Source: Sphingomonas sp. H160509
GTDB taxonomy: Bacteria > Pseudomonadota > Alphaproteobacteria > Sphingomonadales > Sphingomonadaceae
NCBI RefSeq assembly: GCF_024124765.2
Contig: NZ_JAMXSR020000002.1
Span: forward strand, 2,158,001-2,222,000
Reading direction: 5' to 3'
Length of the DNA stretch: 64,000 nucleotides
Of the stretch, positions 17,216 to 26,456 are shown piece after piece. How positions within the stretch are numbered: the stretch's first letter is position 1; every line of letters starts with the position of its first letter. The notes below the pieces were generated by a model. That model was given only the letters and a program-made list of their open reading frames with translations, was not told where the DNA came from and ran no database searches. A program made the position numbers and the translations under genes.

Positions 17216-18731
17216 GCCGGCGTCAGCAAGCCTTCGCGCGCGATCTTATCACGCCAGACCAAAGGTGCGAGCTGGTGGACGTTCTCGCCGGCGGAATCGA
17301 CCGCGACGGTCACCGGGAAGTCGCTGACCTCGAACTCGTAGATCGCTTCCATGCCGAGATCCGCGAAACCGACGACCTTCGATCCCTTGATTGCGCGCGC
17401 CACGAGATACGCCGCCCCGCCGACCGCCATCAGGTATGCAGACTTAGCCTCCGCGATTGCCTTGGTCGCATCGCCCCCCGCGCTCCGCCTTGCCGACCAT
17501 CGCCAGCAGGCCCTGGTCGAGCATCATCCGCGTGAACTTGTCCATCCGCGTTGCCGTGGTGGGGCCCGCAGGTCCGACGACTTCCTCGCCGACCGGATCG
17601 ACCGGCCCGACATAATAGATCACGCGACCCTTGAAATCGACCGGCAGCGGCTCGCCCGCATCGAGCATGTCCTTGATCCGCTTGTGCGCCGCGTCGCGCC
17701 CGGTCAGCATCTTGCCGTTGAGCAGCAGGCGGTCGCCATGCTTCCACGTCTGCACGACGTCCGGCGTCAGCGTGTCGAGATCGACCCGGATCGCGGCCTT
17801 GTCGGGCGTCCAGTTGACGTCGGGCCATTCCTCCAGCTTCGGCGCCTCCAGATACACCGGGCCCGGAGCCGTCGAGCACGAAATGCGCGTGGCGGGTGGC
17901 GGCGCAGTTCGGGATCATCGCCACCGGCTTCGACGCGGCGTGCGTCGGCCAGTCGAAGATCTTCACGTCGAGGATGGTGGACAGTCCGCCCAGCCCCTGC
18001 GCACCGATGCCGAGCGCGTTGACCTTGTCGTAGATCTCGATCCGCAGCGCCTCGATGTCGTTCTTCGGCCCGCGCGCCTTCAGCTGCGCCATGTCGATCG
18101 AGCCCATCAGCGACTGCTTGGCGAGGATCATCGACTTCTCGGCGGTGCCGCCGATGCCGATGCCGAGCATCCCCGGCGGGCACCAGCCGGCGCCCATCTG
18201 CGGGATCATCTCAAGCACCCAGTCGACGATCGAATCGCTCGGGTTCATCATCTTGAACTTCGACTTGTTCTCGCTGCCGCCACCCTTCGCCGCGACGTCG
18301 ATCGAGACGGTGTTGCCCGGCACCATCTCCACATGCATCACGCTCGGCGTGTTGTCCTTGGTGTTGCGGCGGGTGAAGGCGGGGTCGGCGAGGATCGACG
18401 CGCGCAGCTTGTTCTCGGGGTTGAGATACGCCTTCCGCACGCCTTCGTCGACGACCTCCTGCAGGCTGCGGGTCGACTCGAGGCGGCAGTCCTGGCCCCA
18501 TTTGACGAAGATCGTGACGATGCCGGTATCCTGGCAGATCGGGCGGTGCCCCTCGGCGCACATCCGGCTGTTAGTCAGGATCTGCGCGATCGCATCCTTG
18601 GCGGCGGGGCTCTGCTCGGCCTCGTACGCGACGCCCAGCGCGCGGATGTAATCCATCGGGTGGTAGTAGCTGATGAACTGGAGTGCGTCGGCGACGCTTT
18701 CGATCAGGTCGGCTTCGGTGATGACGGTCAT
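17212..18731 (-). CDS. fumA: fumarate hydratase class I (oxygen-sensitive 4Fe-4S type)
   Basis: Predicted 505-residue enzyme of the TCA cycle converting fumarate and malate. Iron-sulfur cysteines are seen in GHRPICQDTG, GWCPPGMLG and MIPNCAATRH. The C-terminal beta domain carries RDAAHKRI, VGPAGPTTATRMD and YEFEVSDFPVTV. Two extra bases break the frame: GGGCCC at 17859-17864 and six C at 17474-17479. Removing both joins three frames into one product of normal class I length. It is followed with a four-base overlap by the HExxH protein. The gene symbol reflects the class, not a tested orthology. Confidence 0.9.
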
Positions 18732-18885
18732 GCAGCGCCTTTACGGATACAGGTTTGCAGCCGCCTTAGCGGTGATCGTGCGAATTTTGAAGACGGGGCC
18801 GTCGTGGTGATCCGGGCGCAAGCGGCCAAAGGTTACGATAAGGTCACACCAACGTGCCCTCGCGTATCCGATGCCACCAAACGAG

Positions 18886-18921
18886 AAAGGTCGGGATGGC
18901 CTTAGCGCCACCCCGACCTTT
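18886..18921 (-). terminator. intrinsic terminator of the lipoprotein gene
   Basis: AAAGGTCGGG and CCCGACCTTT pair perfectly, extended inward by TGGC/GCCA with one bulge and a small loop. It starts 28 bases after the stop of the minus-strand lipoprotein gene; the AAAGG arm gives a U-rich 3' end on that strand. Confidence 0.7.
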
Positions 18922-18948
18922 CCTAGTCATCTCAGAGTGTTAGTACGA

Positions 18949-19737
18949 TTACATCGGCGGCGTCAGGCCGTCCTTGCCGACGGCGACCGACTTGGCGCCC
19001 TTGGAGTCGGTCGCAACGATCGCGAACAGCTTCTGGCCCTTGGCGAGGACAGTACGCTCGGCCGGCTCGAACCGGACGATCGGCGTGCCGACGGGAACGA
19101 CGACCTGGGCCTTGCCGCCCTTGTACGAGATGCTCAGCTTGGTCTCGCCGGGCTTGCCTGCGCCACCGGTAACGGTGCCGTTGGTCATGCCGCTCTGTTG
19201 CGCGACCGTGCCGTTCGTCATCGCGCTTTGGCCATCGACCGTACCGTTGGTCATCGCGCTCTGCCCGTCGACGGTGCCGTTGGTCATTGCGCTTGACCCG
19301 CTCGTGCCGCCGCCCGCGGCCGCGACCGCGCCGGGGACGTCCCAGGGATAGTGCCCTTCGCCGGTGCCGCGCATCGCCTCGGGGAAGATGACCAGTTCGA
19401 CCGCGCGCAACGCATTGTCGGGACCAGTCGTCGCGGTGCCGATGAAGTCGCCATCCTTGAGCGTCGACAGGTCGGACTTCACCACCCAGGCGAACTTGGT
19501 GTTGGGGTCGAGCGGCACGGTGGCCGACTTGCCGTCATAGGTCTGGACGGTCAGCGCATCGGTGCCGATCGCGGTGATCACGCCGCGGACGCGGTTTACG
19601 GCCGGGGTCGCACTCGCGGTGGTGTTGCCCATGGCGATGTTGGCGGTCGAGGTGTTCGAGTCTGTCGAAGTCGTCTGACCACAGCCGCCAAGGACCGCGA
19701 CCACGCCGCTCAGCAGCATCAGCTTTTTCGTCAACAT
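18949..19737 (-). CDS. lipoprotein with four 11-residue tandem repeats
   Basis: Predicted 262-residue lipoprotein; lipobox VLGGC puts the lipidated Cys at residue 19. Residues about 48-120 form a DUF5666-like beta domain (RVRGVITAIGTDALTVQTYD), followed by the conserved segment MRGTGEGHYPWD. Residues 149-192 hold four copies of S(A/G)MTNGTV-plus-three, encoded by 33-base tandem DNA repeats. The C-terminal domain contains KAQVVVPVGTPIVRFEPAER. Intact frame. Function unknown; probably a surface or periplasmic protein. The repeat number may vary between strains. Confidence 0.7.
   Translation of the reverse strand: MLTKKLMLLSGVVAVLGGCGQTTSTDSNTSTANIAMGNTTASATPAVNRVRGVITAIGTDALTVQTYDGKSATVPLDPNTKFAWVVKSDLSTLKDGDFIGTATTGPDNALRAVELVIFPEAMRGTGEGHYPWDVPGAVAAAGGGTSGSSAMTNGTVDGQSAMTNGTVDGQSAMTNGTVAQQSGMTNGTVTGGAGKPGETKLSISYKGGKAQVVVPVGTPIVRFEPAERTVLAKGQKLFAIVATDSKGAKSVAVGKDGLTPPM
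19162..19293 (-). repeat. 33-bp coding minisatellite, 4 copies
   Basis: Four head-to-tail 33-base units encode SAMTNGTVDGQ, SAMTNGTVDGQ, SAMTNGTVAQQ and SGMTNGTVTGG. The first two are nearly identical at DNA level. Units of 33 bases keep the frame when copies are gained or lost. Confidence 0.85.
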
Positions 19738-19965
19738 CGCATCGGATCCTTCAGTTCTGCCGGCCTAGACGCCGACATGGTACCTGCGAACGGGTCGCGG
19801 ACGGCCACGGTGGCGTGGTCGATGCTGCTCAACGTCCGACAGGAGAAACCGGACGCATCGGTCCGATCGGATCACGCGATTGCGGCCCGTCCGCTTTTTC
19901 GAAGTCGAACGTCGGCGCGGCGGAGCGCGGCGGGGGACACTCCGCCCTGTGAAGAGGCGACGGCC

Positions 19966-19986
19966 GGGGCTGAGCCTATCAGCCCC
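19966..19986 (-). terminator. hairpin directly after a minus-strand stop codon
   Basis: GGGGCTGA and TCAGCCCC pair perfectly around 5 bases, touching the stop codon of the hypothetical gene at 19987. There is no T run, so it may be a stability hairpin rather than a true terminator. Confidence 0.4.
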
Positions 19987-20400
19987 TCACGATGCCGGAT
20001 GCCCCCGCGCCATCAGCACGTCGATCTTGCTCTTGGGAAGATTGATCAAAAGCCCGTTCTTGTTTTTTGCAAAGGAGGTGAAGTCTACCTCGACGCTACC
20101 GATCGCGCTCGACACCGTCGCAAAGCTTTTACCGACAGACTCGACTTTGCCGATCACCAATCCCTTTGAATCGTGAACGTCCAGCCCCTGCCTAATTTCT
20201 CCCGGCAGCGTCGGAACAGGCCGCGTCGTCAATCGATTGGAGTCGGCAACGCCTACCTGGAACTCTTCGAAAACCCGCTGACGGTTTAAGTCTCCAGGAC
20301 CGCTGTTGTTCGGCCCCGCTCCCGCGCCCGCTTGTTGAGCCTGTACTCCGGCCGCCGATGCGATGATTGAGACGATCATACCAAGCAGGACTCTACGCAT
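19987..20400 (-). CDS. exported hypothetical protein
   Basis: Predicted 137-residue secreted protein. A signal peptide ends around AAGVQAQQ (residue 22), then a Gly/Asn-rich linker. The C-terminal half, LDVHDSKGLVIGKVESVGKS onward, looks like a small PRC-barrel-style beta domain (GLVIGKVESV, SVEVDFTSF). G+C content is visibly lower than in neighbours, as is the case for the intergenic DNA to its left and right. Intact frame. No family can be named with confidence. Confidence 0.6.
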   Translation of the reverse strand: MRRVLLGMIVSIIASAAGVQAQQAGAGAGPNNSGPGDLNRQRVFEEFQVGVADSNRLTTRPVPTLPGEIRQGLDVHDSKGLVIGKVESVGKSFATVSSAIGSVEVDFTSFAKNKNGLLINLPKSKIDVLMARGHPAS

Positions 20401-20572
20401 TTCTTCATCCCCTAAACATTTTATACTTTCAGCTTATCCTGATTGCGGTCTATCGACAATACTTGGCTATTGCCGCCGTCGAGTTGGCGAGACTTGGTAT
20501 TGCCCCGCTCCAAAGGGGAAAGGCTGCTTTCCACCACTTTCCGACATTCCGTCACTCGCGTATTCTGTCGCC

Positions 20573-21304
20573 ATGCGCGATATCCAGAACATTGTAATCC
20601 TGACGGGCGCGGGCGTTTCCGCCGAGTCCGGCGTCCCTACATTTCGCTCTAAAGGCGGCATAACTTATTGGGATGTTTACGAAAATGATCTGGCTCCAAA
20701 AAGCTATAGGATCGAAGACGTGTGCACACCCGAGGCGCTCGCGGCGGATCCGGGACTGGTGCACCGGTTCTACGATCTGCGGCGCGCGGCTTTGGCGATG
20801 GTCGAGCCTAACGTCGCGCACCATGCGCTGGCGCGGCTGGATGCGGGTTGGGACGGCGAATTGCTGATCGTCACGCAGAATGTCGACGACCTGCATGAGC
20901 GGGCTGGGGCGACGCGGATGCTGCATATGCATGGTGAGTTGTTGTCGGCGCTGTGTGCCGTTTGTGGGGCGCGTGAGCCTTGGTCGGGGGCATTGCCGGA
21001 GGGGTCGGTGTGCGGCGCGTGCGGGGCGGCGGCGTTGCGGCCGGACATCGTGTTCTTTGGCGAGATGCCGTACCAGATGGAGCGGATCGAGGCAGCGTTG
21101 GCGAAGGCCGATCTGTTCGTTTCGATCGGGACTTCGGGCGCGGTGTATCCGGCGGCGGGGTTCGTGCAAACCGCGGCGTATCATGGCGCGCGGACGCTGG
21201 AGCTGAACCTCGATCCGTCGATGGGGAGCGTGTTCTTCGAGCAGACGCGGATCGGTGCGGCGGGCGTGCTGGTGCCGGCTTGGGTGGACGAGGTGCTCGG
21301 CTAG
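20573..21304 (+). CDS. cobB: NAD-dependent protein deacylase, sirtuin family
   Basis: Predicted 243-residue cytosolic enzyme removing acyl groups from lysines using NAD+. Motifs: GAGVSAESGVPTFRS at the NAD site, TQNVDDLHERAG, the catalytic His in MHGEL, four zinc cysteines in CAVCG and CGACG, and SIGTSGAVYPAAG. Length and motif spacing fit class III (CobB). ATG 20573 is chosen because it puts the family N terminus (IQNIVILTGAG) at the beginning. The first 150 bases have lower G+C than the rest. Intact frame. Confidence 0.9.
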   Translation: MRDIQNIVILTGAGVSAESGVPTFRSKGGITYWDVYENDLAPKSYRIEDVCTPEALAADPGLVHRFYDLRRAALAMVEPNVAHHALARLDAGWDGELLIVTQNVDDLHERAGATRMLHMHGELLSALCAVCGAREPWSGALPEGSVCGACGAAALRPDIVFFGEMPYQMERIEAALAKADLFVSIGTSGAVYPAAGFVQTAAYHGARTLELNLDPSMGSVFFEQTRIGAAGVLVPAWVDEVLG

Positions 21305-21314
21305 TCACCTGGTA

Positions 21315-21420
21315 TCCACCCCGGCGGAGGCCGGGCCCAGTTGGGAAGGCCTGAGTAACGGAGCGCTGTCCGTCGTGACGACCGTCCCCCAACTGGGCCC
21401 CGGCCTCCGCCGGGGTGGTT
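21315..21420. repeat. A-type paired palindromic repeat
   Basis: Arms CCACCCCGGCGGAGGCCGGG and CCCCGGCCTCCGCCGGGGTG with CCCAGTTGGG / CCCAACTGGG tails flank about 45 bases. It starts 11 bases after the sirtuin stop codon. Confidence 0.85.
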
Positions 21421-21462
21421 GTGGGGGTGGCAGCGGACTGGTGCTGACCGATGTAGGAAAGA

Positions 21463-21520
21463 TTGTTCTCCCGCGAAGGCGGGAGTCCAGTCTGGGCCCC
21501 CGCCTTCGCGGGGGAACAGT
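21463..21520. repeat. B-type palindromic repeat
   Basis: TGTTCTCCCGCGAAGGCGGG and CCCCGCCTTCGCGGGGGAAC pair around CCAGTCTGGG. Together with the A element 42 bases away it fills the gap between the convergent sirtuin and era genes. Confidence 0.85.
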
Positions 21521-21534
21521 CTTTTGAACGAGGG

Positions 21535-22459
21535 TCAGTCGACCCAGTCTAGGCCCATGTCGCGGTAGACTTCGCGGTCTTCGTCCCAGCCGGGTTTTAC
21601 CTTTACGTGCAGGTAGAGATGCACGGGCTTGCCGGTGATCGAGGCGAGTTCGATGCGGGAGCGGGCGCCGATCTCCTTGATGCGGACGCCGCCCTTGCCG
21701 AGCACGATCGCGCGCTGGGTGGGGCGTTCGACTAGGATCTGCTGGTGAATCTCCAACGAGCCGTCCTGGCGTTCGATATACTGTTCGGTCTCGATCGTGC
21801 TCGCATAGGGGAGTTCAGCGTGGAGCTGGAGGTACAGCTGCTCGCGCGTCACTTCGGACGCGAGCGCACGCTCGGTCGAGTCGGAGACCTGATCTTCGGG
21901 GGTAGTGCCACGGACCTTCTGGCATCGCCTTGGCGAGCTGCGTCTTGAAGTGGGCAAGGCCGTCGCCGGTGCCGGCGCTGATGAAGAACGTCTCGGCGAA
22001 CGGGAGCAGTGCGTTGAGTTTCTCGGCGTGGATCAGCAGCTTGGTCTTGTCGGCGAGATCGACCTTGTTGAGGATCAGCCAGATCGGCTCGGTGCGGCCG
22101 ACCAGCGACTCGACGATCGCGGTGACCTTGCCGCCGATGCCGCCCTTGGCGTCGACCACCAGCGCGATGATGTCCGACCCTTCCGCGCCACCCCAGGCAG
22201 CGGCGACCATCGCGCGATCGAAGCGGCGCTTGGGCTCGAAGATGCCGGGGGTGTCGACGAGCAGGATCTGCGTGTCGCCCTCGATCGCGACGCCCATGAG
22301 TTTCGCGCGCGTGGTCTGCGCTTTGGGGCTGACGATCGCGACCTTCTGGCCGACGAGCGCGTTGACGAGCGTCGACTTGCCCGCGTTCGGCGCGCCGACG
22401 ATGGCGACGAGGCCGCAATGCTTGGGGGTGGAGATTTCCGGCGTGGTAGGTTCGGTCAC
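21535..22459 (-). CDS. era: GTPase Era
   Basis: Predicted 307-residue GTPase that binds the 3' end of 16S rRNA and helps 30S maturation. G1 is GAPNAGKS, the switch reads SPKAQTTR, G3 is DTPG, G4 is NKVD. The C-terminal KH domain has VLGKGGVRIKEIGARSR. Five G at 21898-21902 should be four; corrected, WHYPEDQVSD joins the GTPase and KH halves. It follows lepB and rnc on the same strand, the usual lepB-rnc-era order, with a palindromic repeat between rnc and era. Confidence 0.93.
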
Positions 22460-22579
22460 TTAGGCTCTTTTCGGCATCGGGATATTCGGGGGACGGTCAT
22501 ACAGACAAAACGCCCTCGCGTCATTCCCGCCAAACTGCGGCCTCACTCGCCAGCGCGTCGGGCGCAGTCCGAGAAGAAA

Positions 22580-22741
22580 GAGTTTGTTCGCGCAGAGGCG
22601 CAGAGGACGCAGAGATGAAGTGAATGAGGGTCGCACCCGCTGAACCAAACGCCGCCGAATAATCGGTGTCTTGCCGGGCACGACCTTGCCCCGATCGCAC
22701 CATCTCCGCGTCCTCTGCGCCTCTGCGCGAACAAAACCTTC
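22580..22741. repeat. G-type inverted repeat (CGCAGAGGCGCAGAGGACGCAGAG)
   Basis: Two inverted copies of a roughly 40-base GTTCGCGCAGAGGCGCAGAG-type sequence lie at about 22580-22616 and 22703-22741, with some 85 bases between. The element ends at the stop codon of rnc and sits inside the lepB-rnc-era unit, so it may lower era expression or provide a processing site. Confidence 0.75.
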
Positions 22742-23405
22742 TTAGCCGAGCTTCTCGAGCAATGCCTTGGCCGCCGCGGTTTCGGCTTCCTGTTTGCTGG
22801 AGCCCGTCGCGGTCGCTTCGGCGAGTTTGCCGACCGAGACGAGCATCGTGAATTTGGGGGGCGTGGCCGGGGCCGGTGCGTTCGACGATGATGTATTCGG
22901 GGGGCTTGCGGTTGTGGGCGGCGGCCCATTCCTGGAGGGCGGACTTGGGGTGTTGCGGGGCTTTTGCGCCGGCTTGCACCCTGTCTCCCCAGGCGCCGCG
23001 GACGAACTTGCGCGCGGCGTCTAGGCCGGCTTCCTGGTACCAGGCGCCGATCAGCGCTTCCATTACGTCGCCGAGTACGTTGTCGCTGTCGCTCGCGCCG
23101 TCGTCGCGGGCTTGCTTGCCGAGTTTCAGATGCGCGCGGACGCCGAGTTCGCGCGCTACGTCGGCGCAGACAGGACCGGTGACGAGCGCGTTGAGGCGTT
23201 TCGACAGCGAGCCCTCGGGGTCTGTGGCGAACAGTTCGTAGAGCCATTCGGCGATGATCAGGCCGAGGACGCGGTCGCCTAGGAACTCGAGCCGTTCGTA
23301 GTTCGCCGCCGCCTGGCTGCCGTGCGTCAGCGCGCGCTCATAGGGGGCGAGGTTGGTCGGTGCGCGGCCGAAGAGCGTCTTCAGCCAGCCGGCGAGGTCG
23401 CTCAA
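22742..23405 (-). CDS. rnc: ribonuclease III
   Basis: Predicted 220-residue double-strand-specific endoribonuclease for rRNA and mRNA processing. The signature ERLEFLGDRVLGL is at residues 38-50; DVMEALIGA carries the other metal ligands. The C-terminal dsRNA-binding domain runs from HPKSALQEWAA to TAAAKALLEKLG. Six G at 22856-22861 should be five; correction restores that last segment. The start is TTG at 23405, overlapping the lepB TGA (TTGA), since no in-frame ATG lies close. The alternative start frame is not conserved. Confidence 0.92.
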
Positions 23406-24212
23406 AAGCCTTCCCCGATACGGCTCCAGCGCGCGGCACTGACCCAGGTCCAGGGCTTCAGCCATTCGGCATCGCCGTCGGTCGAGAAGAAGTTGACGAC
23501 CGCCTTGCCCTCGACGTTTTCGAGCGGGACGTATCCCATGCCCTGCGGCGCGGGGAACCGACTGTCGCCGCTGTCGTCGCGGTTGTCGCCCATCACGAAG
23601 ATGTGGCCGGCGGGGATCGTGTAGAGCCCGGTGTCGTCGCGATCGGGGAGTTCGGCCTGGTCCAGGACTTCGTAGCTGCGGCCGCCGGGCAAGGTTTCGC
23701 GGAAGCGCGGGTACCGGCAGATCTGGACGTTTGCGACGACGTCGACGAACGGCGCGCCGCATTTCTCAGCGTTGAAATTCTCGGTCAGCGGGATCGTGAA
23801 GTCGGCGATGCGGAGCTTCGGGATTGCCTTGCCGTTGAGGTAGACAGTGCCCTGGCGCATCTGGACGGTCTCGCCGGGGGAGGCCGATGACGCGCTTGAT
23901 GACGTCGTGGTCGAGCACTTCGGGCGCGCGGAAGACGACGACGTCGCCGCGGGTCGGCGTGCTGCCGAAGATGCGACCGGGGATCAGCGGGATACCGGCG
24001 GGAAGCGACCAGCGCGAATAGCCGTAGTTCCACTTCGACACGAAGAGATAGTCGCCGATCAGCAGCCGGGGCAGCATCGATTCGGACGGGATGCTGAACG
24101 GCGCGAAGATGAAGCTGCGCAGGATCAGCACGATCACGGCCAGCTTGAGCAGGAAGCGGAACGTTTCGCTCGTTTCGGAACGTACGGGTTTGGTCTTCAC
24201 GTCATTTGCCAT
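23402..24212 (-). CDS. lepB: signal peptidase I
   Basis: Predicted 269-residue inner-membrane protease that cleaves signal peptides. One N-terminal membrane helix (about residues 19-38) precedes the catalytic Ser in FSIPSESMLP; the general-base Lys is in DHDVIKRVIGLPG, and the C-terminal box GDNRDDSGDSR is present. Five G at 23876-23880 should be four; corrected, GLPGETVQMRQGTVYLNG is continuous. Start MANDVKTK at 24212. It heads the lepB-rnc-era group and diverges from pgi with 125 bases between. Confidence 0.93.
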
Positions 24213-24337
24213 CCGCGCGGGTTTGCTCAACCTGCGCCTATCGTCAAGCGTGTGCGGGATACGTGTCACCGAAAGAGCGTTGTCGCGGTCTCGCGCTTGC
24301 AGCATGACCGGCGCGCACGTCTATTCGGAGAAGTAGC

Positions 24338-25829
24338 ATGACCGCCGACTGGTCCAAGATCGAAGCCCTGCCCGCCACCAAGCTGACCGACCTGTTCGCA
24401 GCGGACTCGGAGCGTCTCTCGAAGCTGAGCCTCGATGTCGCGGGGATCCACTTCGACTGGTCGAAGACGCACCTGACGACGGACATGGTGACGGCGTTCG
24501 AGGAGATGGCGAAGGCACAGGACCTATCGGGCAAGCGCCAAGCACTGTTCTCGGGCGAGGTCGTCAACGTCACCGAGGGCCGCGCGGTCGAGCACACCGC
24601 CGAGCGCGGCGAGGGCAAGCCCGAGAGCGTCGCGATCGCGCAGGCGAGTCACCAGCGGATGCGGACGCTGATCGATGCTATCGAGGCGGAAGCGCTCGGC
24701 CCGGTGCGGCATATCCTGCACGTCGGGATCGGTGGGTCGGCGCTGGGGCCGCAGTTGCTGGTTGATGCGCTGGGGCGTGACGACAAGCGGTATGACGTGG
24801 CGATCGTCGCCAATGTCGACGGCGTCGCGCTGGAGGACGTGTTCGCGAAGTTCGATCCGGCGGCGACGTTGCTCGTGGTCGCATCGAAGACGTTTACCAC
24901 GACCGAGACGCTGATGAACGCCGAAAGCGTGCTGCAGTGGATGACCGAGCATAATGTCGAGGACCCGTATGGCCGCGTGATCGCGCTGACCGCGTCGCCC
25001 GAAAAGGCGATGGAATGGGGTGTCGACGAGACGCGTATCCTGCCGTTCGCGGAGAGCGTCGGTGGGCGCTATTCGCTGTGGTCGACGATCGGTTTCCCGG
25101 CGGCGATCGCGCTGGGGTGGGACCGGTTCGAGGAACTGCTCGAGGGTGCGGCTGAGATGGATCGGCATTTCCGGCTGTCGGCGCTGCATGAGAACGCGCC
25201 GGCGCTCGCGGCGTTTGCGGACCTGTATTACACGCAGATCCGCCATGCCGAGACGCGTGCGCCGTTCGCGTATGACGAGCGGTTGCGGTTGCTGCCGAGC
25301 TATCTCCAGCAGCTGGAGATGGAGTCGAACGGCAAGTCTGTGACGGTCGACGGGCAGCCGCTCGGGCGTCCTTCGGCGGCGATCACCTGGGGTGGCGTCG
25401 GCACCGAGGCGCAGCATGCGGTGTTCCAGTTGCTCCACCAGGGTACGCATCTGGTGCCGGTCGAGTTCATCGCGGTGATCGAGCCGGGCGATACTTTGCC
25501 GGAAGAGCATCACCGGGCGCTGCTGCTGAACGCGTTCGCGCAGGGTGCTGCGTTGATGGCGGGCAAGCAGGTCGAGGATCCGGCGCGAAGCTATTCGGGC
25601 GATCGGCCGTCTTCGACGTTGCTGCTCGATGATCTGGATGCGCGGACGCTGGGGGCGCTGATCGCGTTTTACGAGCACCGGGTGTTCGTGAACGGCGTGC
25701 TGCTGGGGATCAATTCGTTCGACCAGTTCGGGGGTCGAGCTGGGGAAGGAAATGGCGAAGGCCGCGGAGAAGGGCGGGCAGACGTTCGATCCTTCGACGG
25801 ACGACCTGATCAAGCGCGCCTTTGGGTAA
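24338..25829 (+). CDS. pgi: glucose-6-phosphate isomerase
   Basis: Predicted 496-residue cytosolic enzyme interconverting glucose 6-phosphate and fructose 6-phosphate. Substrate-binding stretches HVGIGGSALGPQLL and ASKTFTTTETL, the SIS signature SVGGRYSLWSTIG, and catalytic His in QLLHQGTHLVP region are seen. The second PGI signature begins NSFDQFGVELGK, once five G at 25730-25734 are read as four; the product then ends DDLIKRAFG. GGAGAAG precedes the ATG by 5 bases. Shorter than the E. coli enzyme, as in other sphingomonads. Confidence 0.92.
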
Positions 25830-25850
25830 TTCCGGGAGGAAACCTCTTTC

Positions 25851-25929
25851 TTGTTCCCCCGCGGAGGCGGGGGCCCAGATACCAGCCACAGCGCTCGTGA
25901 TCCTGGGCTCCCGCCTTCGCGGGAGAACT
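25851..25929. repeat. B-type paired palindromic repeat, spaced form
   Basis: TGTTCCCCCGCGGAGGCGGG and CCCGCCTTCGCGGGAGAACT are inverted arms; the inner part contains an ACCAGCCACAGCGCTCGTGA spacer also resembled by the copy at 60687. It lies between pgi and the DUF4174 gene. Confidence 0.8.
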
Positions 25930-25972
25930 AGAGGGCGCGGGAGAACTGGAGGGGCTGAGGCGTTACATCCTC

Positions 25973-26350
25973 ATGCCTCTACTCCTTGCCATCGCGCTCC
26001 CAGCCTCACCCACCGTCGCGCAGATGAAGTGGGAACGGCGGATATTGATTGTCTCCGCCGCGACCGCGGGAGACGCGGAGCTCGCCGAACAACGCCGCAC
26101 CCTTGCTGCGTGGAAAACCAACGCCTCCGCCCGCGATCTCACTATCGTGGAAATCGTTGGGGACACGGTTCGTGGCGCGAGAGACCCAGCAGCAGCGCTT
26201 CGCCGCAAATACCACCTGCCCGCCACTTTCACCGCGATCCTCATCGGCAAGGACGGCGGCGAGAAACTGCGTAGCGCCAAGCCCTTCCCCGCCACGGCAC
26301 TGGAGGCGACGATCGACGCGATGCCGATGCGCAAGGCGGGGCAGCGATAG
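25973..26350 (+). CDS. DUF4174 domain-containing exported protein
   Basis: Predicted 125-residue protein. A short signal peptide (PLLLAIALPASPTVAQ) is followed by WERRILIVSAATAGDAEL, typical of the DUF4174 first strand, then a thioredoxin-like pattern ending FTAILIGKDGGEKLRS. Members resemble the Thx-like part of YCR-type periplasmic proteins; biochemical role unknown. Intact frame. It precedes glutathione reductase on the same strand but is about 100 bases away. Confidence 0.7.
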   Translation: MPLLLAIALPASPTVAQMKWERRILIVSAATAGDAELAEQRRTLAAWKTNASARDLTIVEIVGDTVRGARDPAAALRRKYHLPATFTAILIGKDGGEKLRSAKPFPATALEATIDAMPMRKAGQR

Positions 26351-26456
26351 GCTGAGGCGATCAGCGTGATCGCCGCGCTGGGGTTGCCGCCCCGCGCCCC
26401 CTGCCCCAGATGGCATGCAAAGCCGCCCCGCGGCACGCGACTTACGAGGACTGCCC

